Below are positions 33,380 through 41,925 of a stretch of 64,000 nt of DNA, one piece after another. Position numbers and translations under genes: made by a program. Source of the stretch: Nitrospira sp. CG24D (lineage in GTDB: Bacteria > Nitrospirota > Nitrospiria > Nitrospirales > Nitrospiraceae). Numbering within the stretch: the stretch's first letter is position 1; each line of letters begins with the position of its first letter. The DNA lies in contig NEWQ02000023.1 of NCBI GenBank assembly GCA_002869855.2, positions 121,286 through 185,285 of the forward strand. The letters run 5' to 3'. Under the pieces are notes generated by a model. It searched no databases, was not told the origin of the DNA, and worked only from the letters and a program-made list of their open reading frames with translations.

Positions 33380-33679
33380 CTAGGCGACTGGGGGAGCACG
33401 AGTGGAGCGGAATGCAGGAGTCACATTATAAGAAGAGGAGAACGACGGCTGATCGAGCGTCTCAAGTAATGTTGCAAGGGGAGCAACGGGAGCAACAGTT
33501 GCATCGTGTGTCTGGCCGGCCGCACAAGACCATGCGCAGAAGACCGACCCATGTGTGGCCGCTTGGTGGTGGCTATGTTGGTTTTCGTGGAGGACCGATT
33601 GGGCGGACGCAACTCCGCTGATCCCGACCACGCAGAGGATCACGAGTACCGCAACGAGAGTCTGCCAACCACGAATCAT
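33380..33679 (-). CDS. CAWxC/RxPP small membrane protein H
   Basis: The 99-residue member has an N-terminal membrane segment (LVAVLVILCVVGISGVASAQS), a His segment (HENQHSHHQAATHG), the core VFCAWSCAAGQTH and the end RSTRAPPVA. Its second hydrophobic segment is weak (VAPVAPLATLLETL). The core is closest to member G. No strong ribosome binding site is seen. It is the first gene of the leftward run and faces secA across 195 nt, which must hold both promoters; I see no copy of the shared 30-bp motif there. Confidence 0.65.
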   Translation of the reverse strand: MIRGWQTLVAVLVILCVVGISGVASAQSVLHENQHSHHQAATHGSVFCAWSCAAGQTHDATVAPVAPLATLLETLDQPSFSSSYNVTPAFRSTRAPPVA

Positions 33680-33874
33680 AAGTCACAGCCAGGGGAAAGA
33701 ATGGCTGCATGCTACTCGGGAGTCGTGCGGAGAGTCAAGACAGACCGTGCCGGATCGCCCGCCCTACCTTCCTGGTAGGATTCGTAAAAAGTTTGCTGTA
33801 TACTGCGCGGACTATTTTGTGCGGTAGATCGACCTCTCCCGCAGTACTATCCACACGACTCGACGACATCCTCT

Positions 33875-36607
33875 ATGCTGACACAACTCCTGAATCTCGT
33901 CTTCGGCAGTAAGAACGACCGTGAAATCAAAGCGTTGATGCCCGTTGTCGCGCGCATCAACGACCTGGAGTCCAGCCTTACGCCCTTGTCGGATCAGGAC
34001 CTGGTCGGAAAAACTCAGGTCTTCAAACAGCGCCTGGCGGACGGCCAGACGCTCGACGACATCCTGCCCGAGGCCTTTGCTGTCTGCCGCGAGATGTCCC
34101 GCCGCCGGCTGAACATGCGGCACTTCGACGTCCAGCTCGTCGGCGGCATGATCCTTCACCGCGGCCGGATCTCGGAAATGAAGACCGGAGAAGGCAAGAC
34201 GCTCGTCGCCACGCTGCCGATCTATCTGAACGCGCTTGAAGGCAAGGGCGTCCATCTGATTACCGTGAACGATTATCTCGCGAAACGCGACGCCCAATGG
34301 ATGGCGCAGCTGTACCATGCTCTGGGATTGTCCGTCGGCATCATTCAACACGACGCCTCCTTCCTCTACGATCCGGCCTACGACGCGGCTGACAAGCGCT
34401 TGCAGTCCCTCCGCCCCTGCACGAGGCGGGAGGCCTATCACGCCGACATCACCTACGGGACCAACAACGAATACGGGTTCGATTATCTGCGCGATAACCT
34501 GATCGTGAGTGAATTGGGCCAGTGCGTCCAACGCGAACTGAACTTCGCGATCGTCGACGAGGTGGACAGCATCCTCATCGACGAAGCCCGCACGCCCTTG
34601 ATCATCTCCGGCCCGACCGATCAGACCACCGATCTGTACTACCGGATCAACTCCGTGATCCCGCAGTTGAAGCCCGAGCACGACTTTACGATCGAAGAGA
34701 AGACCAAGACCGCTTCTTTGACGGAAGAGGGCAACATCCGGGTTGAGAAGCTCCTGGGCGTGGACAACCTCTACGATCCGGACAACATGGATCTGGTCCA
34801 CCATGTCGTCAAGGCACTCCAGGCCTACGCGTTATATAAGCGCGATGTCGATTATGTCGTGAAAGACGGCGAGGTCATCATCGTCGATGAGTTCACCGGG
34901 CGCCTCATGCCGGGCCGCCGCTGGAGCGACGGGCTGCACCAGGCCGTGGAAGCCAAAGAAGGCGTGAAGATCGCCAATGAGAATCAGACGCTGGCCTCCG
35001 TCACGTTCCAGAACTACTTCCGCATGTATAAGAAGCTCGGCGGCATGACCGGCACAGCCGACACGGAAGCCGCGGAGTTCGCCAAGATTTACAATCTCGA
35101 CGTGAACGTCGTCCCGACGAATCGGAAGATGGTCCGCCTCGACTACGCCGACGTGGTCTATCGGACGGAAAAAGAAAAGTTTGCGGCCATCGTCGAAGAG
35201 ATCAAGGACTGCAACGAGCGCGGACAGCCGGCACTCGTCGGCACAATTTCCATCGAAAAGTCCGAGAAACTCTCCGGCTTGTTGAACCGGAACGGAGTCA
35301 AACACAACGTCCTCAACGCGAAGCAGCATGAACGGGAGGCGGAAATCGTCGCCCAGGCCGGACGCAAAGGCGCCGTCACCATCGCCACCAACATGGCGGG
35401 CCGCGGCACCGACATCCTTCTCGGCGGCAACGCCGACTTCATGTTCAAGCAGATCCTCTATCGCGAAGAAAACCTGCCGGAATCGCGCAAGCTGGAAATC
35501 TTCGAAGAAATCCGCAGCGACTGCGAGAAGAACAAACAGGAAGTCGTCGCCGCCGGCGGCTTACATATCCTCGGCACCGAACGGCACGAAAGCCGCCGCA
35601 TCGACAACCAGCTGCGCGGCCGCGCCGGCCGTCAGGGCGATGCCGGATCATCCAGATTTTACCTGTCCCTCGAAGACGACCTCATGCGGATCTTCGCCTC
35701 GGAGCGTGTCTCGCAACTGATGCTGAAACTCGGCATGGAAGAAGGCGTGCCCATCGAACACGGCATGGTCACCCGCGCCATCGCCAATGCGCAGAAGAAG
35801 GTCGAAGCGCATAACTTCGAGATTCGCAAACAGCTGCTCGAATATGACGATGTGATGAATAAGCAGCGCGAAGTCATCTATCAGCACCGCCATGCCGTGC
35901 TGGCCGGCGAAAATCTGAAAGCCGACCTCCTCGACATGATGGCAGGCATGATCGACTCCGCCATGGCCGTCTTCTGTCCGGCTGAACAATATCCCGAAGA
36001 ATGGGACATGCCCGGCCTCGTCGAGATGATGCACGGCCAATTCGGACTCGACATCACGCAGGGCAAGCAGGACCACGGCGACTCGCTCCGCGATCTCGGC
36101 CGCGACGCGCTGATCGAAGATCTCAAGAAACTCGTGCACGACGGCTACGAGCGGAAGGAACAGGAACTGGGTTCAGAACTGATGCGCTTCCTGGAAAAGA
36201 CCTTCATGCTCCAGGTCATCGACCACCATTGGAAAGACCACCTCCTCGGCATGGATCACCTGCGCGACGGCATCGGCCTCCGAGGCTACGGGCAGAAGGA
36301 TCCGCTGATTGAATACAAAAAGGAAGGCTACGACCTCTTCGCCGGCATGATGCAGCGGGTTAAGTCGGATGCGCTGGAACGGCTATTCCGGGTCCAGGCC
36401 GTGAAACATGAGGAAGATGAGCCCGCCCCCGCTGCGCCGCCTCCTCCCCCTCCGGTCATCTCGCGCCCGCAGCCCACGCTTACACTGAACCGTGGCGAAG
36501 CCGCCGAGGCTCCCCGGACCGTGGAGCGGGTCGACGATAAAGTCGGCCGCAACGATCCCTGCCCCTGCGGAAGCGGGAAAAAGTATAAAAAGTGTCACGG
36601 GACGTGA
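33875..36607 (+). CDS. secA: Preprotein translocase ATPase SecA
   Basis: The 910-residue protein has all SecA landmarks. Walker A is in [14 protein letters not shown] (residues 102-115), followed by [13 protein letters not shown], the DEAD-like box [56 protein letters not shown], and the C-terminal zinc motif [14 protein letters not shown], which binds SecB and phospholipid. A Pro-rich linker ([11 protein letters not shown]) precedes the zinc tail. It drives Sec-dependent export across the inner membrane, on which the many signal peptides in this window depend. Single gene, with its own promoter region shared divergently with CAWxC protein H. Confidence 0.98.
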   Translation: MLTQLLNLVFGSKNDREIKALMPVVARINDLESSLTPLSDQDLVGKTQVFKQRLADGQTLDDILPEAFAVCREMSRRRLNMRHFDVQLVGGMILHRGRISEMKTGEGKTLVATLPIYLNALEGKGVHLITVNDYLAKRDAQWMAQLYHALGLSVGIIQHDASFLYDPAYDAADKRLQSLRPCTRREAYHADITYGTNNEYGFDYLRDNLIVSELGQCVQRELNFAIVDEVDSILIDEARTPLIISGPTDQTTDLYYRINSVIPQLKPEHDFTIEEKTKTASLTEEGNIRVEKLLGVDNLYDPDNMDLVHHVVKALQAYALYKRDVDYVVKDGEVIIVDEFTGRLMPGRRWSDGLHQAVEAKEGVKIANENQTLASVTFQNYFRMYKKLGGMTGTADTEAAEFAKIYNLDVNVVPTNRKMVRLDYADVVYRTEKEKFAAIVEEIKDCNERGQPALVGTISIEKSEKLSGLLNRNGVKHNVLNAKQHEREAEIVAQAGRKGAVTIATNMAGRGTDILLGGNADFMFKQILYREENLPESRKLEIFEEIRSDCEKNKQEVVAAGGLHILGTERHESRRIDNQLRGRAGRQGDAGSSRFYLSLEDDLMRIFASERVSQLMLKLGMEEGVPIEHGMVTRAIANAQKKVEAHNFEIRKQLLEYDDVMNKQREVIYQHRHAVLAGENLKADLLDMMAGMIDSAMAVFCPAEQYPEEWDMPGLVEMMHGQFGLDITQGKQDHGDSLRDLGRDALIEDLKKLVHDGYERKEQELGSELMRFLEKTFMLQVIDHHWKDHLLGMDHLRDGIGLRGYGQKDPLIEYKKEGYDLFAGMMQRVKSDALERLFRVQAVKHEEDEPAPAAPPPPPPVISRPQPTLTLNRGEAAEAPRTVERVDDKVGRNDPCPCGSGKKYKKCHGT

Positions 36608-36975
36608 AGAAGGGATAACTGGGCCATGGGGACCAGATCTTTGCCATTCGGCATAACGCGACCGGCCATAACTGCTGCTGACCCTCTCCGTTCTCCCCAG
36701 GCACGCCTGTAAAACCGCGCCGAAGCGTCGCAACGCCGGCGCGCCTGGCCCATAGTCCCACTCATTTCGTTCCCACGTATGCCGAACGCCGAAGCTCTGA
36801 TCCCCATCACCCAGCAAAAGGAGGGCGGAGTAGGGGAAAGTCGTAGTAGCCGCTTTCCATCCTTCCGGAGGCGAGACCCCAACAGCTAACTAGCCCCTGC
36901 GCGGCCTGCGACGTTCGCCGCTTGAGAGCAGATTAGAAGTTGCCTTCGATTTCGGTTGGAGTTACGATAACTTTT
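36608..36975. other. Gap without recognisable gene
   Basis: The 368 nt between secA and the DUF433 gene hold only short shadow reading frames on both strands. I see no RNA gene, repeat copy or convincing terminator in it. Confidence 0.5.
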
Positions 36976-37320
36976 ATGAAACTGAACGAAGTGCGTCCAG
37001 ATCTGTTGTCGATCGCCCCTGCCGGAGCGATCCATGTTGCCGGAACGCGGGTCACTATTGACTCCATCGTTCAGAGCTTCCTCGACGGCGCCACTCCGGA
37101 GGAGATCTGCCAGGATTTTCCAGTCCTCGCCTTGGCTCAGGTTTATGATGTTCTTGCCTTTTACCTCACTCACCAGATTGAGGTCGAAACCTATCTTAGA
37201 GAACAGGCCCAGGTCACGGCAGAAATCCGGAAGAGTCTAGAAGCTACACACACTGCATTTGTGGCAAGCCTCCGGCAACGCCTCGCAACACGCCGCTCAA
37301 CCGCGGCTCCCCACGCGTGA
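36976..37320 (+). CDS. DUF433-type antitoxin
   Basis: The ATG at 36976 (MKLNEV) gives 114 residues. The core GAIHVAGTRVTIDSIVQSFLDGATPEEICQDFPVLALAQVYDVLAFYLTH is a textbook DUF433 domain, a winged-HTH fold often encoded just before DUF5615 PIN-like proteins. The basic C-terminal tail (RQRLATRRS) is extra. It overlaps the next gene by 4 nt (GTGA). Together they form a probable toxin-antitoxin module, with this protein acting as DNA-binding antitoxin. Confidence 0.85.
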   Translation: MKLNEVRPDLLSIAPAGAIHVAGTRVTIDSIVQSFLDGATPEEICQDFPVLALAQVYDVLAFYLTHQIEVETYLREQAQVTAEIRKSLEATHTAFVASLRQRLATRRSTAAPHA

Positions 37321-37673
37321 CTCCGGTTCGCTTTCTCTTCGACGAAGACTGCAACGCTCGGATTGTGCGCGGAATACGCCGCCGCACATCCAAATTCGAC
37401 CTCATTACCATCCACGAATCCGGGCTCGATAGTGCCAAGGATTTCGATGTGTTGGCGCACGCAGCAATGGAAGGAAGAGTCGTGGTGTCGCACGATGTGC
37501 GCACAATGACGGTCTATGCGAATTTCAGACTCCTGGCCGGTTTGCCAATGGCCGGGCTGCTGTTAATTCCCCAGACATACCCGGTCGGTCAGGCCATTGA
37601 GGACTTGCTGCTGATCGCCGAGGTCAGCACAGCCGAAGAATGGCAGGGCCGAGTGATTTTTCTCCCTCTTTGA
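37317..37673 (+). CDS. DUF5615 PIN-like protein (putative toxin)
   Basis: The 118-residue protein starts with GTG overlapping the antitoxin stop. The motif VRFLFDEDCNARIVRGIRRR places the first acidic residues (D9, E10, D11) as in Mut7-C/DUF5615 PIN-like nucleases. A further Asp follows in GLDSAKDFDVLAHA, and VVVSHDVRTM carries the last one. Length and order with DUF433 are as usual for this module. Nuclease activity is inferred from the family; cellular targets are unknown. Confidence 0.82.
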   Translation: MTPVRFLFDEDCNARIVRGIRRRTSKFDLITIHESGLDSAKDFDVLAHAAMEGRVVVSHDVRTMTVYANFRLLAGLPMAGLLLIPQTYPVGQAIEDLLLIAEVSTAEEWQGRVIFLPL

Positions 37674-37745
37674 CAACCCTGCAATAACAAGACAGCATCG
37701 ACGGCCAGACCTCTATCCACGGCTCTCTTTCTGCCTGATTTCACC

Positions 37746-37775
37746 TTGACTTAGCGAAGGCTGGAAGGCTACTCT
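37746..37775 (+). promoter_or_regulatory. Possible sigma-70-type promoter of midA-nuo
   Basis: TTGACT (37746-37751), an 18-nt spacer and TACTCT (37770-37775) resemble -35 and -10 boxes. The site is 62 nt upstream of the methyltransferase start and is the only good candidate before the nuo cluster. Confidence 0.4.
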
Positions 37776-37837
37776 AGCCCACTTTTTGACCCTCTCGACG
37801 GGTGAAGTCTACCTGTCGTGGATTGGTGTATTCACTG

Positions 37838-39049
37838 ATGAGCCTTGTCAGCAGAGAAACGGACTTCTTTGTGACGATCGGGCATCCTGAACTCGTTGCC
37901 GCCATAACCGCCGAGATTGCCGCCTCGGGTCCGATACCCTTCGTCCGTTTTATGGAACTGGCGCTCTATCACCCCACATTCGGTTACTACATGCGTCCGC
38001 CGGAGTCCGGCGCCGAGCGCATCGGCTGGTCCGGCGACTTTTACACCAGCTCGGACGTCCATCCTATTCTCGGCCAGGCGTTGGCGAAGCAGGCGCGACA
38101 ACTCGACGCCATTCTCGGACATCCCGATCCCTTCACCGTCGTCGAGATGGGACCGGGGAAAGGCTTACTGGCCAAGCATTTCCTGTCGGCCTGCCGCGTA
38201 AATCCGGATGACTCGTTCAGCCAGCGCCTCCGCTATGTGCTCATTGAGCGCAGCCCGGCCATGCAGGAGTTGCAACGCCAGAATCTGTTGCACGGGCTCT
38301 GCGAGCCGGGCCGTATTACCTGGCTCGAAGGACTCGATTCGCTGGCAGAACATAGCGTCACCGGCCTGTGTTTCAGCAACGAGCTTCCTGATGCGTTTCC
38401 AGTCCACCGAATCCAGATCGAGAACGGCCAGGCGCAGGAAATCTGCGTCGACTATGACGGCGCCACATTCGTGGAATGTCTCCGCCCCTTGTCGTCGCCG
38501 GAGGTTCAACAGTATCTGACCAACTTGAGGCTCTCGCTCCCGGACGGCTACCAGACCGAAATCAACACCGCTGCGGTGCGCTGGATGGAACAGGTGGCCC
38601 GCGCGATCGATCGCGGCCTGGCGATCACCATCGATTACGGCCACACCGCGCAGGATCTCTATGGGCCCGATCGCGCGAAAGGGACGCTGCTCTGTTACTA
38701 CTCGCAGATGACCTCCGAAAATCCCTATGAGCGGGTCGGCCTTCAGGACATGACCTCCCATGTGGACTTTTCGACCCTCGCCACAGTCGGCGAAGACCAG
38801 GGTCTGCGCGTCACGGGATTTACCAATCAGATGAGTTTCCTGATGGGGCTCGGCCTGGAAGACTTTCTCTCGAAAATGGACCCGGAAGGCGCCGAGTTTC
38901 GCGCGGCGATCCACCTGGTGAGGCCGGAAGGGATGGGCCGCACGTTCAAGGTGCTCATTCAGCATAAAGGCATCGAAAAGCCGACGCTCGACGGACTGGC
39001 GTTTAAACCATTTTTCGGATCCGCATTGACGTTGCATCACGCTGCCTAA
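37838..39049 (+). CDS. MidA/NDUFAF7-type SAM-dependent methyltransferase
   Basis: The ATG at 37838 (MSLVSR) gives 403 residues; the ribosome binding site is weak. The family opening ASGPIPFVRFMELALYHPTFGYY is followed by GDFYTSSDVHPILGQ, the SAM loop VVEMGPGKGLL (residues 102-111), FSNELPDAFPVHRI and TIDYGH. In mitochondria NDUFAF7 dimethylates an Arg of NDUFS2, the counterpart of NuoD, early in complex I assembly. Here the gene lies 8 nt before nuoA, and the NuoCD protein keeps the LHRGVEKL segment near the quinone site. A role in assembly or modification of this complex I is therefore likely, though not shown in bacteria generally. Confidence 0.85.
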   Translation: MSLVSRETDFFVTIGHPELVAAITAEIAASGPIPFVRFMELALYHPTFGYYMRPPESGAERIGWSGDFYTSSDVHPILGQALAKQARQLDAILGHPDPFTVVEMGPGKGLLAKHFLSACRVNPDDSFSQRLRYVLIERSPAMQELQRQNLLHGLCEPGRITWLEGLDSLAEHSVTGLCFSNELPDAFPVHRIQIENGQAQEICVDYDGATFVECLRPLSSPEVQQYLTNLRLSLPDGYQTEINTAAVRWMEQVARAIDRGLAITIDYGHTAQDLYGPDRAKGTLLCYYSQMTSENPYERVGLQDMTSHVDFSTLATVGEDQGLRVTGFTNQMSFLMGLGLEDFLSKMDPEGAEFRAAIHLVRPEGMGRTFKVLIQHKGIEKPTLDGLAFKPFFGSALTLHHAA

Positions 39050-39057
39050 GGAACAAG

Positions 39058-39429
39058 ATGGGAAACGCCGCAGTGCCAGCGAACTACCTTCCGATCCTCC
39101 TGTTTATCGGGATCGCGATCGCCTTCGGCGCCGTGTCGCTGCTGGCCGGGTGGTTCGTCAGGCCGAGCCGCCCCTACCGAGCCAAATTGGCGCCCTACGA
39201 GAGCGGCAGCCCGCTGTTTCAGGATGCCCGCGTCCAGATCCCGATGCGCTATTACATCATCGCGATGCTGTTCGTGATCTTCGATATCGAGATCGTCTAC
39301 ATGTTCCCCTGGGCTGTGGCGTTTTCCAAGCTTGGGTTCGTCGGGCTCGCGGAAATGGTGACCTTTATCGGCATCCTAGTCGTCGGGTTCTGGTACGCCT
39401 GGAAAAAAGGAGCGCTGGAGTGGGATTAA
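39058..39429 (+). CDS. nuoA: NADH-quinone oxidoreductase subunit A
   Basis: The 123-residue protein has three membrane helices (ILLFIGIAIAFGAVSLLAGWFV, YYIIAMLFVIFDIEIVYMFPWAVAF, MVTFIGILVVGFWYAWKKGALEWD). The NuoA signature loop PYESGSPLFQDARVQIPMRYYIIAMLFVIFDIE is complete. It is part of the membrane arm next to the quinone chamber. It starts 8 nt after the methyltransferase and is separated from nuoB by a 112-bp stem-loop repeat. Confidence 0.95.
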   Translation: MGNAAVPANYLPILLFIGIAIAFGAVSLLAGWFVRPSRPYRAKLAPYESGSPLFQDARVQIPMRYYIIAMLFVIFDIEIVYMFPWAVAFSKLGFVGLAEMVTFIGILVVGFWYAWKKGALEWD

Positions 39430-39430
39430 A

Positions 39431-39542
39431 GGGCGGTGGGGAAGTTCTTCGTGCTCGCTCACCGCGCACGCAAGATTTATAAAAGGCCGGCAAGCGGGCG
39501 GCGCTCGGTGAATGCGCGCAATGAAGAACCTCCCCGCCGCCC
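39431..39542 (+). repeat. Stem-loop repeat between nuoA and nuoB (copy N1)
   Basis: The ends GGGCGGTGGGGAAGTTCTTC and the reverse complement of GAAGAACCTCCCCGCCGCCC pair over 20 bp with two mismatches. The inner blocks GTGCTCGCTCACCGCGCACG and GCGCTCGGTGAATGCGCGCA recur in the nuoCD-nuoE spacer. It starts one base after the nuoA stop. Confidence 0.65.
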
Positions 39543-39570
39543 TTCTAATTGAGGGAGGAGAGAGATAACA

Positions 39571-40050
39571 GTGAGCTTTTTAGAACGACAATTCGAAGCC
39601 AATATCCTCACGACGAATCTGGACGCGGTGGTCAACTGGGCGCGGAAGTCGGCCCTCTGGCCAATGACCTTCGGCCTCGCCTGCTGCGCGATCGAGATGA
39701 TCGCCAGCGTGTCGTCCCGCTACGATCTCGACCGGTTCGGCGCCGGCGTGTTCCGCGCCTCCCCGCGCCAGTCGGATCTGATGATCATTGCCGGCACCGT
39801 CACCCGCAAGATGGCCCCCGTGATCCGCCGGATCTACGATCAGATGCCGGAGCCGCGCTATGTGATTTCGATGGGTTCCTGCGCCACTTCCGGCAATCAC
39901 TACAACAGCTACGCGGTGGTGCAAGGCGTCGATCAAATCATTCCGGTGGATGTGTACGTGCCGGGCTGCCCGCCGCGGCCGGAAGCCCTGTTGGACGGAT
40001 TACTGAAACTCCAAGAAAAGATTCAACGCGAAAAGGTATTCGTGAAGTAA
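39571..40050 (+). CDS. nuoB: NADH-quinone oxidoreductase subunit B
   Basis: The 159-residue protein starts with GTG (GAGGAGAGAGATAACA upstream). It carries the four Cys that bind cluster N2: the tandem CC in [16 protein letters not shown] and [14 protein letters not shown]. It is the electron exit to quinone, bound to NuoCD. Its stop codon shares one base with the NuoCD start, so both are translated together. Confidence 0.96.
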   Translation: MSFLERQFEANILTTNLDAVVNWARKSALWPMTFGLACCAIEMIASVSSRYDLDRFGAGVFRASPRQSDLMIIAGTVTRKMAPVIRRIYDQMPEPRYVISMGSCATSGNHYNSYAVVQGVDQIIPVDVYVPGCPPRPEALLDGLLKLQEKIQREKVFVK

Positions 40051-41804
40051 TGTCGCAAGCGATCGTCGATACACTCGTCGCACAATTCCCGGACGCCGTG
40101 CTCTCCGTCGATCTCGACACGGGCCGCGGTGAAATGGCCGTCCAGGTGCGCGCGTCAGACATGCTGACGGTCGCCCGCTACCTGCATGACGCGCCCGAGA
40201 TGGCCTTCGACCATATCACCGATATCTGCTCCGCAGACTATCCCGGAGACCAGACCCGGTTTGAGGTGATTTATCACTTGCTGTCTCTGCCGCATGGTCG
40301 CCGGATCCGCGTGAAAGCCCGCGTCACTGAAGACAATCCTTCAATCCCTTCGGTCACGAGCGTGTGGCGCGGCGCGGAGTTCCTCGAACGGGAAGTGTTC
40401 GACATGATGGGCATCACCTTTACCGGACATCCGGACCTCCGCCGAATTCTCATGCCGGAAGACTATGCCGAAGGCTACCCGCTCCGGAAGGATTTCCCCG
40501 CAGAGGGCCGCGGCTGGCGCAGCCAGTTCGACTTTATTCCGCGCCTGGACGAAGCGCCGGAAGAGATGACCGAAGGCGAGTATTCAGAAGCGGAAAAGAA
40601 ACCGTTTATTGCCGCGAACGGCGCCCCCGGATCGCGCCGGCGGGAAGAACTCCTCTTAAACATGGGACCGCAGCATCCCAGCACGCACGGCGTGTTGCGC
40701 GTCGTGCTGGAACTCGACGGGGAACGCATCGTCAAAGCGACGCCGGATCTCGGCTATCTCCACCGCGGCGTCGAAAAGCTGGCCGAGGGCCTGGCCTACA
40801 TGCAGGTCATCCCGCATACCGATCGGCTCGATTACGTCTGCGCCATGGCGAACAATTACGCCTACGTCCGGGCCGTGGAAAAACTGCTCGGCATCACCGT
40901 GCCCGAACGCGGCGAATATATCCGCACGCTGGTGGCGGAGATGCAGCGCATCATCGGCCACTTGTTCTGGCTGGGCACGCAAGCGCTCGACATCGGCGCC
41001 ATGACCGTCTTCTTCTGGACCTTCCGCGAGCGCGAGACTCTCCTGGATCTCTTCGAGCAACTCTGCGGCGCCCGCCTGACACTCAACTACTATCGGATCG
41101 GCGGAGTCGACAGCGACTTCACGCCGGAGTTGGTCCTGCGTCTGCGCGCGTTCCTGAGCACATTTCCGCAGAAAGTCGCCGAATACGATTCGCTCATCGC
41201 GTCCAACCGCATCTGGGTCGGGCGCACGAAAAATGTGGCCGTGATTTCCGGTGAAGATGCGATCAATTTCGGCCTCACCGGCCCCACCTTGCGCGGTTCC
41301 GGAGTCGACTACGACATCCGCAAGCTGGAACCGTATGGAGTCTACGACAAGGTGGAGTGGGACGTGCCGCTCGGGACGCACGGCGACACCTACGACCGGT
41401 ACTGGGTCCGGATGGAAGAAATGCGGCAGAGCGCCCGCATCATCGCGCAATGCCTGGATCAAATGCCCCAGGGACCCATCATGGCCGACGTGCCGCAATA
41501 CATCCCGCCGCCCAAGCAGCAAGTGATGCGGGACATGGAAAGCCTGATCCATCATTTTATTATTTTCACGCAGGGGTTCAAGCCGCCGAAAGGCGAAACC
41601 TATTGCGCCACCGAAGCTCCGAAGGGCGAATTGGGATTCTTCATCATCAGCGACGGCAGTCCCCGTCCTTACCGACTGAAGATCCGCTCTCCCTCGTTCG
41701 TCCACATGGGCGCATTCGATCACATGGCGCGGGGATATTTGATTTCCGACATCATCACGATCTTCGGCTCCTATGACATCGTGATGGGGGAGTGCGATAG
41801 ATGA
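40050..41804 (+). CDS. nuoCD: NADH-quinone oxidoreductase subunit C/D fusion
   Basis: The start ATG at 40050 overlaps the nuoB TAA; the ORF-track frame that begins at 39549 is only a run-in. The 584-residue protein has a NuoC domain (about residues 1-190: FEVIYHLLSLPHGRRIRVKARV, VTSVWRGAEFLEREVFDMMGITF) joined by a linker (about 30 residues) to a full NuoD domain: LLNMGPQHPSTHGVLRVVLELDGE, LGYLHRGVEKLAEG, FWTFRERETLLDLFE and LKIRSPSFVHMGAFDHMARGYLISDIITIFGSYDIVMGE. Fusion of C and D is known from E. coli and several other lineages. NuoD forms the quinone cavity; the family His and Tyr there are kept (QHPSTHG). Confidence 0.96.
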   Translation: MSQAIVDTLVAQFPDAVLSVDLDTGRGEMAVQVRASDMLTVARYLHDAPEMAFDHITDICSADYPGDQTRFEVIYHLLSLPHGRRIRVKARVTEDNPSIPSVTSVWRGAEFLEREVFDMMGITFTGHPDLRRILMPEDYAEGYPLRKDFPAEGRGWRSQFDFIPRLDEAPEEMTEGEYSEAEKKPFIAANGAPGSRRREELLLNMGPQHPSTHGVLRVVLELDGERIVKATPDLGYLHRGVEKLAEGLAYMQVIPHTDRLDYVCAMANNYAYVRAVEKLLGITVPERGEYIRTLVAEMQRIIGHLFWLGTQALDIGAMTVFFWTFRERETLLDLFEQLCGARLTLNYYRIGGVDSDFTPELVLRLRAFLSTFPQKVAEYDSLIASNRIWVGRTKNVAVISGEDAINFGLTGPTLRGSGVDYDIRKLEPYGVYDKVEWDVPLGTHGDTYDRYWVRMEEMRQSARIIAQCLDQMPQGPIMADVPQYIPPPKQQVMRDMESLIHHFIIFTQGFKPPKGETYCATEAPKGELGFFIISDGSPRPYRLKIRSPSFVHMGAFDHMARGYLISDIITIFGSYDIVMGECDR

Positions 41805-41901
41805 GGTGTGTCGCCCAGGATGCTCCTGCGCTCGCTGCCCGCGCACGATGGGAATGTGCTCGGTCAATGCGCGCAGTTTGGAACATCCTGGCCGCCACCT
41901 C
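41803..41901 (+). repeat. Stem-loop repeat between nuoCD and nuoE (copy N2)
   Basis: The ends GAGGTG...CCAGGATG and CATCCTGG...CACCTC pair imperfectly. The inner blocks TGCGCTCGCTGCCCGCGCACG and GTGCTCGGTCAATGCGCGCA match copy N1. It begins inside the nuoCD stop codon and ends 24 nt before the nuoE start. Confidence 0.6.
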
Positions 41902-41925
41902 GGTGAAGAGAAGTGGGGGGAGAAG

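Noticed and set aside
9276-33679. CAWxC proteins as peptide natural-product precursors (RiPP or methanobactin type)
   Set aside because: They have two hydrophobic segments and no modifying enzyme (for example DUF692, radical SAM or YcaO) is encoded nearby.
33781-33810. Promoter box TATACT before secA
   Set aside because: No matching -35 hexamer at 15-19 nt, so it is not reported as a feature.
39549-40049. N-terminal 167 residues of the ORF-track frame leading into nuoCD
   Set aside because: Out of frame with and overlapping nuoB, which is a certain gene; the real start is the ATG at 40050.
41806-41925. N-terminal extension of nuoE in the ORF track
   Set aside because: It would translate the stem-loop repeat, has Cys-rich random sequence, and a GTG with a good ribosome binding site follows at 41926.
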